From Pseudomonadota bacterium (GTDB taxonomy: Bacteria; Pseudomonadota; Gammaproteobacteria; Steroidobacterales; Steroidobacteraceae), in NCBI GenBank assembly GCA_023391815.1, contig JAEWAF010000037.1, positions 1 through 41,215 on the forward strand: a stretch of 41,215 nt of DNA, read 5' to 3'. Under the pieces are notes generated by a model. The model saw nothing but the letters and a program-made list of their open reading frames with translations. It was not told where the DNA came from and did no database searches. Every line of letters starts with the position of its first letter. Position 1 is the stretch's first letter. This document shows, piece by piece, positions 34,324 through 41,215 of the stretch. The position numbers were made by a program, and so were the translations under genes.

Positions 34324-34992
34324 CTAGCGACGAGGATTGAGACTGCGAATCAGCTTCTCAGCCGTCGGAGGACTGGCTACGAAGTATCCACCCCGATTCG
34401 CGCGACGCACGCCGCGGGGGAACGGCTGAGTTCTGGATAGCTCCGTCAAACCCTTCTTCCGATACCAATCGCGCAGCCACTGTCCGCCGGCAGGATCAGA
34501 ATGAAGTCCGATTCTGCCTTCGAGTTGATCGTTCGCACTTAGCACCAGCGCATTGTCGATGAGCACCTCACCAACCGCCGGCGGATTGGAAAAGCCGAAG
34601 TGTTCGATGAGCACATTCTCGTCTGCCGCGCACATGAACCAGATGAAATAGGAACTGGCGGCGTCTTCAGCATCGAGATAGGGATAGCGCTCGATGATGA
34701 TGGACATGGCCACCCGCACGAACTGGCCATGGTCAGCTTGTCCCCAAATCACCAGCGGCCGGCATGCACGGCGCTGCGAAAGTTGGGTGAGGTGACACAT
34801 TGGGAGCAGTCCCATCCACGGCCAGAACCGATCCGCGCGATGCGACATGCGCAAGTGGTGCGGACCCATGCGTCGATCCCACCAAACCGCATCGCGGGCT
34901 TGCATATCGGTGATCTCGATATCTACTAGTCGAGCGTTGTCTACTTTGCCAGGAACGCGCCTGACAAAGGACAACGGCAGCGTCAGTGCCAT
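34324..34992 (-). CDS. GNAT-like hypothetical protein
   Basis: A 222-residue protein. The segment EGRIGLHSDPAGGQWLRDWY (158-177) then RKKGLTEL resembles the core of uncharacterised GNAT-like proteins (GRxGLHSxP followed by an aromatic x-x-x-G). NALVLSANDQLEG precedes it as the likely preceding helix. The N-terminal half has Trp/Arg/His-rich stretches (WWDRRMGPHHLRMSHRADRF) and a helix-rich region (VRVAMSIIIERYPYLD). The usual acetyl-CoA Q/RxxGxG/A loop is not obvious, so the enzymatic role is uncertain. The ATG at 34992 lacks a clear ribosome site. The surrounding region looks richer in A and T than its neighbours, suggesting acquired DNA. Confidence 0.55.
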   Translation of the reverse strand: MALTLPLSFVRRVPGKVDNARLVDIEITDMQARDAVWWDRRMGPHHLRMSHRADRFWPWMGLLPMCHLTQLSQRRACRPLVIWGQADHGQFVRVAMSIIIERYPYLDAEDAASSYFIWFMCAADENVLIEHFGFSNPPAVGEVLIDNALVLSANDQLEGRIGLHSDPAGGQWLRDWYRKKGLTELSRTQPFPRGVRRANRGGYFVASPPTAEKLIRSLNPRR

Positions 34993-35241
34993 TTGTTTGC
35001 TACTCGTAGTGTTGCTTCATAGTTACCGTACAGTCGAAGTCTAATAGGGACACGGCAACGAGAACGTCGAATATCAGGTGGCTTCACCTAAGGAAGACCT
35101 GTTCTCAGATGTTGCAAGCGCGAGCACTCTTGGCGTCACGTTATCTACGTGTTCCGCTCGTCCAGGAGACTTGGTCGGCTCGACTGCTCATCCACCGAGA
35201 CGGGCTCGGCGCGTTCTTCCTTCGAAGCGATCGGGTTTTGG

Positions 35242-35745
35242 TTAGATTCGTTTGCCGAGCACCCTGGCCAATAACTGACCGATAAGCGACCACACCCAGG
35301 ACGGGATGACGTAAAGGTGTCCCCGAATGACCGCCCAGCGCGCGCCTCGCTCGTCGCCTTTGGCGAGGCACGCAAAGTACTCTTCGTGCATATCGGCCAC
35401 GTGGGGAACAATGTAGCGCTTATAAGCGGCAGGCGACATGAGACGCCGCAGAAGGCCATCGTAGAACAGACGAGGTGGCAGGACTATTCGTCTAGAGTCT
35501 GTGTGATCGAGCGTCCTGCCCGCTCGCTCTCGATGCGTCACCTTGCGGAGAAGGCGTTTCAGCTCGCAGCGAAGTAGGGTCACGCTATATATCAGCAGTT
35601 CGGCTGACAGCGGTTGCACAGGTCTGGATCTAGTTACCCTGCCGACCCTCTGGAAAAGCCGCTTTCCGGATTGGATAGACTTGAGCTGCTGAATGTGGAG
35701 TCGATCCGGCGCGTCATTCCCGTCACTATCCTCGTTGTTGTCCAC
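35242..35745 (-). CDS. Hypothetical protein encoded with PadR regulator
   Basis: A 167-residue protein of unknown function. The N-terminus is acidic (DNNEDSDGNDAPD). A hydrophobic patch (PLSAELLIYSVTLLRCELKR) precedes a basic segment. The C-terminus HVADMHEEYFACLAKGDERGARWAVIRGHL... ends in a hydrophobic helix (SWVWSLIGQLLARVLGKR), compatible with membrane association. I have an impression of similar uncharacterised proteins beside PadR genes, but no named family. The start is GTG at 35745 with GAGG about eight bases upstream; it overlaps padR by 20 bases, implying coupled expression. PadR partners are often the regulated effector, which is the simplest reading here. Confidence 0.65.
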   Translation of the reverse strand: MDNNEDSDGNDAPDRLHIQQLKSIQSGKRLFQRVGRVTRSRPVQPLSAELLIYSVTLLRCELKRLLRKVTHRERAGRTLDHTDSRRIVLPPRLFYDGLLRRLMSPAAYKRYIVPHVADMHEEYFACLAKGDERGARWAVIRGHLYVIPSWVWSLIGQLLARVLGKRI

Positions 35746-36043
35746 AAATAGATCCTCGCATCACCGCAGCAGCCAACTCGCAAGCATCGACGGCGCGCGC
35801 TCCTTCCGCCGTGATGATGTAGATCGGTCGCGGCAAGCCCGGATGCGTCGACGTCGTGTTCTTTACCCGAACGAACCCTTTTTCCTCCAAGCGACCCAAC
35901 AGGACGTAGATAGACGAGCGCTTAGCTGCACCATTGGATTCGGCGACAATTTCGAGCCCGTACGCACCGGCTGGCGTGCGCTGAAGGATCTTCAGCACGT
36001 CCAGTTCGCTGCGCGTAGGCAGCAAATCAGCGCTCCCGGTCAT
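35726..36043 (-). CDS. PadR-family transcriptional regulator
   Basis: A 105-residue winged-helix repressor of the PadR family. It shows LPTRSELDVLKILQRTPAGA, YGLEIVAESNGAAKRSSIYV and LLGRLEEKGFVRVKNTTS, followed by RPIYIITAEGARAVDACELA. The long C-terminal dimerisation helix of PadR-s1 proteins is short here, so this is a minimal PadR-s2-like member. The ATG at 36043 has GGAGAA about seven bases upstream. The last 20 bases overlap the next gene. A predicted promoter (CTGACG / AATAAT, 17-base spacing) on the minus strand carries a 25-bp palindrome, fitting autorepression. Confidence 0.88.
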   Translation of the reverse strand: MTGSADLLPTRSELDVLKILQRTPAGAYGLEIVAESNGAAKRSSIYVLLGRLEEKGFVRVKNTTSTHPGLPRPIYIITAEGARAVDACELAAAVMRGSICGQQRG

Positions 36044-36085
36044 TTTCGTTCTCCGATTGGCTCCCTGCTCTTAGTTATTATTTGA

Positions 36086-36110
36086 TGAGTCTGACTCGGC
36101 GTCAGACTCA
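36086..36110 (-). promoter_or_regulatory. 25-bp palindromic operator candidate over padR promoter
   Basis: TGAGTCTGAC (36086-36095) and GTCAGACTCA (36101-36110) are perfect 10-base arms around TCGGC. On the minus strand they cover a CTGACG -35-like hexamer and part of the spacer to AATAAT, 43-67 bases upstream of the padR ATG. The centre and placement suit a PadR dimer site. Termination of the upstream PepSY-type gene is less likely, as no U-run follows. Confidence 0.65.
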
Positions 36111-36172
36111 CGAATGGGTAGATCGTCCGACCGGGCCTGGCGACCCCGAAGATCATTTCTAGACGGATGTTT

Positions 36173-37615
36173 TCACGCTCGCAGCCGGCGCCAGCCGATG
36201 ACGACGCCGGTGATGGAGATGACGATGCCGGCCAGACTGAGGGCCCACATCACAACATCCCAGGCGGGGCGGTGAGCGAGCAAAAGGCGGAAGTCGAGGC
36301 TGTGTAGGGCGTTGAAGAGCCAGCGGTCGACGCGGTCGCTGTGGCGCAGCCAGCCGAGGACCTGCCCGGTGCGCGGGTCGACGTGGATCCAGGTGGCGTC
36401 AGCATCATTGAAGATGAAACGAAGGACCGGGAGCGGGCGGTCGACCCGGCGGGAGTACCAGTACGCGTCTTCTTGTTCGAGGCGCTGACTCTCAACGAGA
36501 CGTGCATCGCTCAGCAAGCGAGGTGCGGCGGCGGTCAGCGCAGCGTCATCGAATCTATGAGGCGAGCCGGACAAAGCGTTCACCACCACAGGTTCAGTGT
36601 CACGTGACTTCAGCACGAGCAGCGGACGACCGAGCCCCCAAACAAACGATGCCTCGCGCACATTCCGATCGTTCAGCGAGCTCAAGACGTCAAGCGGCGC
36701 GGGGAACTCAGCTGTGCTGTTACCCACAAAAGCCGCATTACCGGCCGACATGCGTTTCGAATCGAAATCGCTTGCCCACGGAACCGGCGGACCCATCGAC
36801 AGCCAGCCGCTGAAGATCCAAGTCACGACGAACACGCCACCGACGGTGCCGGCGAGATGATGCCAGGCCATCCATCCTCGATACGGCGTGACATCGCGGC
36901 CGCGATAACGACGACGCAATCGAAGGCGATCGATGCCGAGCCATAACCCGGTGAGCGCGACGACGATGCCGACCCCGGAAGTCCACATCACAACCTGACT
37001 CCACACCGCCGGTCGCGCACGCAAATCGCGAAAGTACAACCAGTGCAATACCGAGCCCACCCAGTTCCACGCGCGCTCGCGAGAATGGGTATCGAGCACG
37101 ATCTCGCCAGTGCGTGAGGAAACATAGAGCTCCGTGCCAAGCGGATCGTTCAACGCGACCCGATGGAGCGGGCGATGTTGATTGAAACTCTGCGCGACGG
37201 ACCACTGATCGCGATCGAGCGTCGTCACAGTCATCGCGTCATTCCGACCGGCTACGCGAGCAACGATGGCGCGTGCCTCAGTCGCATCGACGTTCTGAAC
37301 GACACGACCATCCACCGCAGAAACGGTTAGCCGTGGAGCATCCACCGGCTGCACCCGATACACCGGCTCGCCCGCCATCATGTCCAAGCGCAGTTCACGA
37401 GGAAACGAGCCGAGTGCGAGTCCATGTAGCACGCGTTCCGGCGTGATCGCGACGCGGCTCCAGTCGATCCGCTCCTGCAATGACAGCCGCTCCTTGGCCG
37501 TCAACGCAGGAAACGCCACATACATCATCACGAGTCCGGACAGAAACCACAGTGCGAACAAAAGACACGTGGCAATGCCCAGCCAGCGATGGCCGATGAT
37601 CAACCAGCGGAGCAT
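36173..37615 (-). CDS. PepSY-domain inner-membrane protein (siderophore-reductase type)
   Basis: A 480-residue membrane protein of the PepSY-associated TM family. Visible features are an N-terminal helix IGHRWLGIATCLLFALWFLS, the periplasmic PepSY-like stretch GEPVYRVQPVDAPRLTVSAV with DGRVVQNVDA, and SRTGEIVLDTHSRERAWNWV. Further helices with conserved histidines follow (VLHWLYFRD, MAWHHLAGTVGGVFVVTWIF). A second PepSY-like module (WIHVDPRTGQVLGWL) leads to a C-terminal helix (LSLAGIVISITGVVIGWRRL). Members are linked to TonB receptors and thought to reduce or process ferric siderophores in the periplasm. It starts two bases after the receptor stop, so the two form an operon. Confidence 0.88.
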   Translation of the reverse strand: MLRWLIIGHRWLGIATCLLFALWFLSGLVMMYVAFPALTAKERLSLQERIDWSRVAITPERVLHGLALGSFPRELRLDMMAGEPVYRVQPVDAPRLTVSAVDGRVVQNVDATEARAIVARVAGRNDAMTVTTLDRDQWSVAQSFNQHRPLHRVALNDPLGTELYVSSRTGEIVLDTHSRERAWNWVGSVLHWLYFRDLRARPAVWSQVVMWTSGVGIVVALTGLWLGIDRLRLRRRYRGRDVTPYRGWMAWHHLAGTVGGVFVVTWIFSGWLSMGPPVPWASDFDSKRMSAGNAAFVGNSTAEFPAPLDVLSSLNDRNVREASFVWGLGRPLLVLKSRDTEPVVVNALSGSPHRFDDAALTAAAPRLLSDARLVESQRLEQEDAYWYSRRVDRPLPVLRFIFNDADATWIHVDPRTGQVLGWLRHSDRVDRWLFNALHSLDFRLLLAHRPAWDVVMWALSLAGIVISITGVVIGWRRLRA

Positions 37616-37617
37616 GG

Positions 37618-39597
37618 CTAAAACTCGTACGTGTAGCTCACACCGTAGGTTCTCGGTACGCCGAGGCGCTCCGCGATGAAGGCGCCGGAGCCGTCGTCAC
37701 GTCGAGCGGAGCTGAGGCGAGTCGCGTACTCCTCGTCGAACACGTTCTGCAAGCTCACGCCGATCCGATGGCGACGCGCAGTGTCGACGAAGTAACGCGC
37801 GGCGAGGTTGAGGGTGAAATAGTTCCCGTAGTTCTGGCGGCCGAACGAGCCCACGGATTGATAGACGTTGCCCACCCAATTGACCGTCGCGCTCGCATCC
37901 ACCGGCAAGTGCGCAGGCGTGAATTGCAGCGAGCCCTTCGAGTAACTCTCCGGCACCTTCACGATCTGCAGATCGGAGCCTGCCTGTCGTGACTGAGTAA
38001 AGGTGTAGCTCAAGCTCGTTCTGAAAGCGCGCCCGAGCGGCGCGGCCACCGAAGCTTCGGCGCCACGGACTCGAACTTCGCCGGGCAGATTCTCATAGCG
38101 ACCGTTCGGGAACTCATCCGTCGCGTCGCCGACATCGATGAGATTGTCGACATTGCGCGCGAAGCCGGTGAGTTGCCACGCCATCGCGGCGCCTTGACCC
38201 AGCGGGATGTTGCCGCCGATGGAAACATTCAGATTCTTGCTTTTCTCGGGCTGCAGATCCGGATTGCCAGCGTAGTCATCGATGCCGATGTAGTAGAGCT
38301 GTTCGGCACTCGGCAGCAGGAACGCCGTCGCGACCACGCCTTCGATGTACAGCGCACTGCTGAAGGTATATCGGCTGCTGACATTCCACACCGTTGCATC
38401 CTTGCCGCCGCTGCCGCGGTTGTAACGAGCGCCCGCGGCGGCTGCGACCTTCTCGAATGCATTCTCCGCCGTGCGCACTTCGCCGAACAGTGCGTGCACC
38501 GTCTCCGTCTCACCGGCGATGGGGAACACGTCGTCGCGTGCCTTGTAGTTCTGATAGTCGTAGCCGACGTGATAATCGACCAGACCGCCGGGCCGGATCT
38601 TCACGAGCGCGCTGCCGCCGTAATCACGAAAGCCCCAGTACGTGCCGGGCGCGTACGCCACGACTTCCTCGCCCGTGGCGGGATCGTTTTGAATGTTGGC
38701 GTACGTCGTGTCCCAGTCGTGCAGATACGCCTTGATCAGCAGCTGCACCTGCTCGCTGGCGTCGTAGGCGAGCTTGGCGCTGACGATGTCCTCGTCGCGA
38801 TCGTTGTAGCTGCGCTTGGTTCGGACCGCGCTGTTGTTGTCGAGCGTGGCGTCGGTGTGGTGATAGAGCAGGTCGAGACGGAGCGAGTCGGTGAAGTCCA
38901 GGCCGTACTTCAGTCCGGCATTGGTCACTTCGTAGCTGCGATCGCGGTCGGTGGCGCTGGGTTCGAAGTGAGCGAACTGTCGATAGCCGTCGCCTTCGTT
39001 CTTCGAGCCGTAAACGACGAACTTGTGCCGGCCGAGGGCGCCGCGACCGAAGCCCCCGATCTGGTAGCCATCGTTGCCGTCGTAGTTCACGGCCAGACTG
39101 CCGCCGGGCTCGTCCGAAAAGCTGCGGGTGACGATGTTGATGGCGCCGGCCACGCCCTGCGTTCCGTAGAACAGGCTCTCGCCACCCTTGAGCACCTCGA
39201 TCCGCTCGACCATGTTGGCCGGCAGGGTGTCGGGGCTGGTGTCGTTGAAGATGCGGTTGCTGATGCGCACGCCGTCGATCAGCCAGAGCACGTCGCCGGG
39301 TCGCGAGCCCTGCAGCGACACGTCCACATAATCGAACGGCCCGCTGCCCGGGGAGACGAACAGGCCGGGCACTTCGAACTGCAGGGCGGTGCTGACATCG
39401 ACATAGCCGGCCGCGCGAACGCGGTCGGCGCTGACGTACTCCACGTCGTGGCCATAGCGGGCCAACTCCACCGGCAGCGTCTCCTCGATGCTCCGGGCCG
39501 TCACGAGGATCTCCTCGAGCGGGTCGCTGTCCTGAGCGAAGGAGGCGGTGCTAGCCAGGGTGAGCAGCGAGGCGACGAGTCGGCGATGGCGAAGCAA
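37618..39597 (-). CDS. TonB-dependent receptor, siderophore/vitamin type
   Basis: A 659-residue outer-membrane receptor. Signal peptide about 1-21 (TASFA-QD). TonB box-like EEILVTAR lies near residues 28-36. The plug contains GYVDVSTALQFEVPGLFVSP, SLQGSRPGDVLWLIDGVRIS and VERIEVLKGGESLFYGTQGV, then GAINIVTR. The barrel includes PSAEQLYYIGIDDYAGNPDL and QPEKSKNLNV and ends in the usual C-terminal aromatic (VSYTYEF). The start is TTG at 39597 with GGGGA upstream. It is followed by the PepSY protein and divergent from the winged-helix regulator at 39788. The substrate is probably a ferric siderophore or similar metal complex; the specific ligand is unknown. Confidence 0.92.
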   Translation of the reverse strand: MLRHRRLVASLLTLASTASFAQDSDPLEEILVTARSIEETLPVELARYGHDVEYVSADRVRAAGYVDVSTALQFEVPGLFVSPGSGPFDYVDVSLQGSRPGDVLWLIDGVRISNRIFNDTSPDTLPANMVERIEVLKGGESLFYGTQGVAGAINIVTRSFSDEPGGSLAVNYDGNDGYQIGGFGRGALGRHKFVVYGSKNEGDGYRQFAHFEPSATDRDRSYEVTNAGLKYGLDFTDSLRLDLLYHHTDATLDNNSAVRTKRSYNDRDEDIVSAKLAYDASEQVQLLIKAYLHDWDTTYANIQNDPATGEEVVAYAPGTYWGFRDYGGSALVKIRPGGLVDYHVGYDYQNYKARDDVFPIAGETETVHALFGEVRTAENAFEKVAAAAGARYNRGSGGKDATVWNVSSRYTFSSALYIEGVVATAFLLPSAEQLYYIGIDDYAGNPDLQPEKSKNLNVSIGGNIPLGQGAAMAWQLTGFARNVDNLIDVGDATDEFPNGRYENLPGEVRVRGAEASVAAPLGRAFRTSLSYTFTQSRQAGSDLQIVKVPESYSKGSLQFTPAHLPVDASATVNWVGNVYQSVGSFGRQNYGNYFTLNLAARYFVDTARRHRIGVSLQNVFDEEYATRLSSARRDDGSGAFIAERLGVPRTYGVSYTYEF

Positions 39598-39734
39598 GGA
39601 AGTCCCCGGGGAGTGAGTCAGACTGATTCGTAACCTGCGCGTTACCGCACGGCACCGGCAGGCTCGGGCAAACTGGTGGGGACCAGACTAGTGGGCGAAC
39701 GGCGCGTGCCTCCAGTAATTTACTGTTTCCAAAC

Positions 39735-39748
39735 ACGTTACTTAACGT
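39735..39748. promoter_or_regulatory. 14-bp palindrome in divergent promoter region
   Basis: ACGTTA-CT-TAACGT, perfect 6-base arms, in the gap between the TonB receptor and the divergent membrane-bound regulator. A good candidate site for that regulator or another dimeric factor. No convincing -35/-10 pair was placed around it. Confidence 0.45.
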
Positions 39749-39787
39749 TAAAACTACTATGATCACGGGCTGTGGGGCGGGGTTGGT

Positions 39788-41065
39788 GTGGCGGTCAGCA
39801 TGACAGCGGTCGATGAGCTGCGGCGGCAGGCGGAGCAGTTCCGCGCCAGTGGCCTGCTCGGCAAGCCTGGGGCGTTGTCGCGCCTGTTCGACTTTCTGCT
39901 CGCACGGTCGCTGAACGGCGAGGTGCCCAAGGAGATCGAGATCGCCCTGCAGGTGTTCGGCAAGGGCGCGAACTTCGACGTGGCCCAGGACTCGGTGGTC
40001 CGCGTTTATGTCCACAAGCTGAGGCGTCGGCTGGATGAGTTCGCGGCGCGCTCTCTGACCCCGTACGACAGTCGCATCACGATTCCAAAGGGCGAATATC
40101 GGTTGGTGCTCGAGCCGTCGACGGCGGTTGCGCCGGTGCCCGAGGTGGTCGAGGCGCCGCCGGTCGAGGTGCCGACCCCTGGAGCGTCGGCACGCCGGCA
40201 GTGGTTCATCCCCGCGATCGCGGCGGTGGCCGCGTTCATCGCGGGCATCGTCCTCACTTATGTGCTCACGTCGAAGCCGCAGGATCGAGACCTGGAGGCG
40301 GTCCGTCATAGCGCGATCTGGGGGCCGCTGTTGGAGGATGACTTGCCGATCACGCTGGTGGTGGGTGACTACTTCCTGCTGGGCGAGGTCGATCAGGCGG
40401 GCAATGTCGAGCGCCTGGTGCGCGAGTTCTACATCAACTCCAATCAGGACTTCCTGGATCACCTGCAGCTCAATCCGGGGCAGTTGCGGAACTATCGGAA
40501 TCTCGACCTGACGTATTTGCCGGCGGCGAGCGCGTTCGCGTTACAGGACCTGGTGCCGGTGTTGAACGCAGGCAAGCAGGTGAGAGTGACGCTGATCTCG
40601 ACGCTCGATCCGAGGTTGCTCAAATCGACGCACGTGGTTTACGTGGGGTACATCAGCGGCATGGGAATGTTGGGCGACCGCGCGTTCGCGCAGTCGAGGC
40701 TGGCGCTGGGCGGATCGTTCGACGAGCTGCACGACACGCAGACAGGCACGAATTACGTCAGCACCGCGATGCCGATGGGGCCTGAGGGTGGGGCGTTCCG
40801 GGACTTCGGTTATTTCTCCACCTTTTCCGGGCCGAGTGGCAATCGGATCGTCGTTATCTCCGGGACGAGAGATAACGGGGTGATGCATGTGGCGGAGACG
40901 TTGTCACGTCGGGCCGGGGTGGAGGAGATAGTTCGTCATGCTTCGGGAGCTGCCTCGTTTGAGTCGCTCTATGAAGTCGATGGCATGGCGCGGGCTGGGT
41001 TGAATGCGCGGTTGCTGTTTGTTTCTTCCATGAAGAACGATGCGATTTGGAGTGGGGCGCCGTGA
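39788..41065 (+). CDS. Membrane-anchored winged-helix regulator (ToxR/CadC-like layout)
   Basis: A 425-residue one-component regulator. Residues about 10-108 match the bacterial N-terminal winged-helix module: SRLFDFLLARSLNGE, then KEIEIALQVFGKGANFDVAQ, SVVRVYVHKLRRRLDEFAAR and ITIPKGEYRLVLEP. A Pro/Val-rich linker follows, then one membrane helix at about 139-161 (AIAAVAAFIAGIVLTYVL). The periplasmic domain of about 260 residues (LEDDLPITLVVGDYFLLGEV, VVYVGYISGMGMLGDRAFAQ, GFYFSTFSGPSGN-like segment) is not recognised and may sense a ligand. GTG 39788 has GGGG six bases upstream; ATG 39800 is an alternative. It is divergent from the receptor/PepSY operon and probably regulates it. Confidence 0.82.
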   Translation: MAVSMTAVDELRRQAEQFRASGLLGKPGALSRLFDFLLARSLNGEVPKEIEIALQVFGKGANFDVAQDSVVRVYVHKLRRRLDEFAARSLTPYDSRITIPKGEYRLVLEPSTAVAPVPEVVEAPPVEVPTPGASARRQWFIPAIAAVAAFIAGIVLTYVLTSKPQDRDLEAVRHSAIWGPLLEDDLPITLVVGDYFLLGEVDQAGNVERLVREFYINSNQDFLDHLQLNPGQLRNYRNLDLTYLPAASAFALQDLVPVLNAGKQVRVTLISTLDPRLLKSTHVVYVGYISGMGMLGDRAFAQSRLALGGSFDELHDTQTGTNYVSTAMPMGPEGGAFRDFGYFSTFSGPSGNRIVVISGTRDNGVMHVAETLSRRAGVEEIVRHASGAASFESLYEVDGMARAGLNARLLFVSSMKNDAIWSGAP

Positions 41066-41079
41066 AGAGCTGCGATTAG

Positions 41080-41156
41080 GCATCGGTGGCATCGGATGCC
41101 TCGGTGGCTTCGGATGCGTCGGTGGCTTTGGTGGCATCGGATAGCTCGGTGGTTTG
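41080..41156. repeat. Degenerate tandem repeat of about 18 bp
   Basis: About four imperfect copies of TCGGTGGCATCGGATGCC, with shorter TCGGTGG and CATCGGAT motifs interleaved, lie just after the regulator stop. The minus-strand frame through it encodes Pro/Met/Lys-rich repeats but overlaps the regulator gene, so I do not call a gene. Confidence 0.6.
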
Positions 41157-41215
41157 CAGCGCCAGGGGGTGGGTATCTGCTCCCGGCACCGCGCTCGCCC
41201 GTCGCGCATTGCGCT

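Noticed and set aside
38173..39633. Long plus-strand open frame over the TonB receptor (486 aa)
   Set aside because: It is antisense to a receptor with clear plug and barrel motifs, and has no domain pattern.
40904..41209. Pro/Met/Lys-rich minus-strand frame at the right edge
   Set aside because: It overlaps the regulator gene, is low complexity because of the short repeat, and has no ribosome site that I can see.

Overview
The window reads as a chromosomal segment of a high-GC gammaproteobacterium. Evidence: uvrA and ssb are divergent, the order miaB-phoH-ybeY-ybeX-lnt is the gammaproteobacterial one, many starts are GTG or TTG, and there are two large TonB-dependent receptors. The rich outer-membrane uptake repertoire and membrane-anchored winged-helix regulator would fit a Steroidobacter/Xanthomonadales-like soil or freshwater lineage, but this is inference from gene content only. 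No rRNA, tRNA, CRISPR array, transposase or phage gene was recognised.

Layout. 1-381: a 44-bp tandem repeat arranged as a 132-bp higher-order repeat. 382-2564 (minus): a lipoprotein form of a 2-keto-4-pentenoate hydratase-like enzyme, then an Xaa-Pro dipeptidase. 2736-4656: small Ala/Pro-rich lipoprotein with a strong terminator, a GNAT acetyltransferase, a LysE/RhtB exporter. 4697-13955: housekeeping genes uvrA (minus), ssb, miaB, phoH, ybeY, ybeX/corC and lnt, with start/stop overlaps from miaB through ybeX. 14202-19707: uppP, a dicarboxylate/amino-acid:cation symporter, then kdpD-kdpE with no kdpFABC in the window. 19876-21777 (minus): two secreted envelope proteins.

21902-25224 (minus) is an unusual four-gene set: a sensorless LuxR-type regulator whose ribosome-binding site lies in a predicted hairpin, an O-methyltransferase-like protein with an altered SAM site, and two tandem paralogues sharing a nearly identical C-terminal HTH-like domain but diverged N-termini. 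Divergent from it, 25449-29894 holds a His/Cys-rich DUF2946-like protein, a TonB-dependent receptor and a secreted beta-propeller fused to a thioredoxin-like domain with extra Cys/His clusters; this looks like a metal (possibly copper) acquisition or handling operon.

29991-32565 pairs a membrane-anchored amidase_2-type peptidoglycan amidase with an actin-like ATPase, 34 bp apart. A fatty acyl desaturase with a C-terminal helical extension follows (32718-33860). 33931-36043 (minus) is an accessory patch: a GNAT-like protein with a small partner, and a PadR regulator overlapping an unknown gene, with a 25-bp palindrome over the predicted padR promoter. 36173-39597 (minus) is a TonB receptor plus PepSY-type inner-membrane protein, likely ferric-siderophore uptake and reduction, divergent from a membrane-anchored winged-helix regulator (39788-41065). 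The strongest candidates for undescribed systems are the LuxR/methyltransferase-like/twin-HTH operon, the DUF2946/receptor/propeller-thioredoxin operon, and the amidase/actin-like pair.
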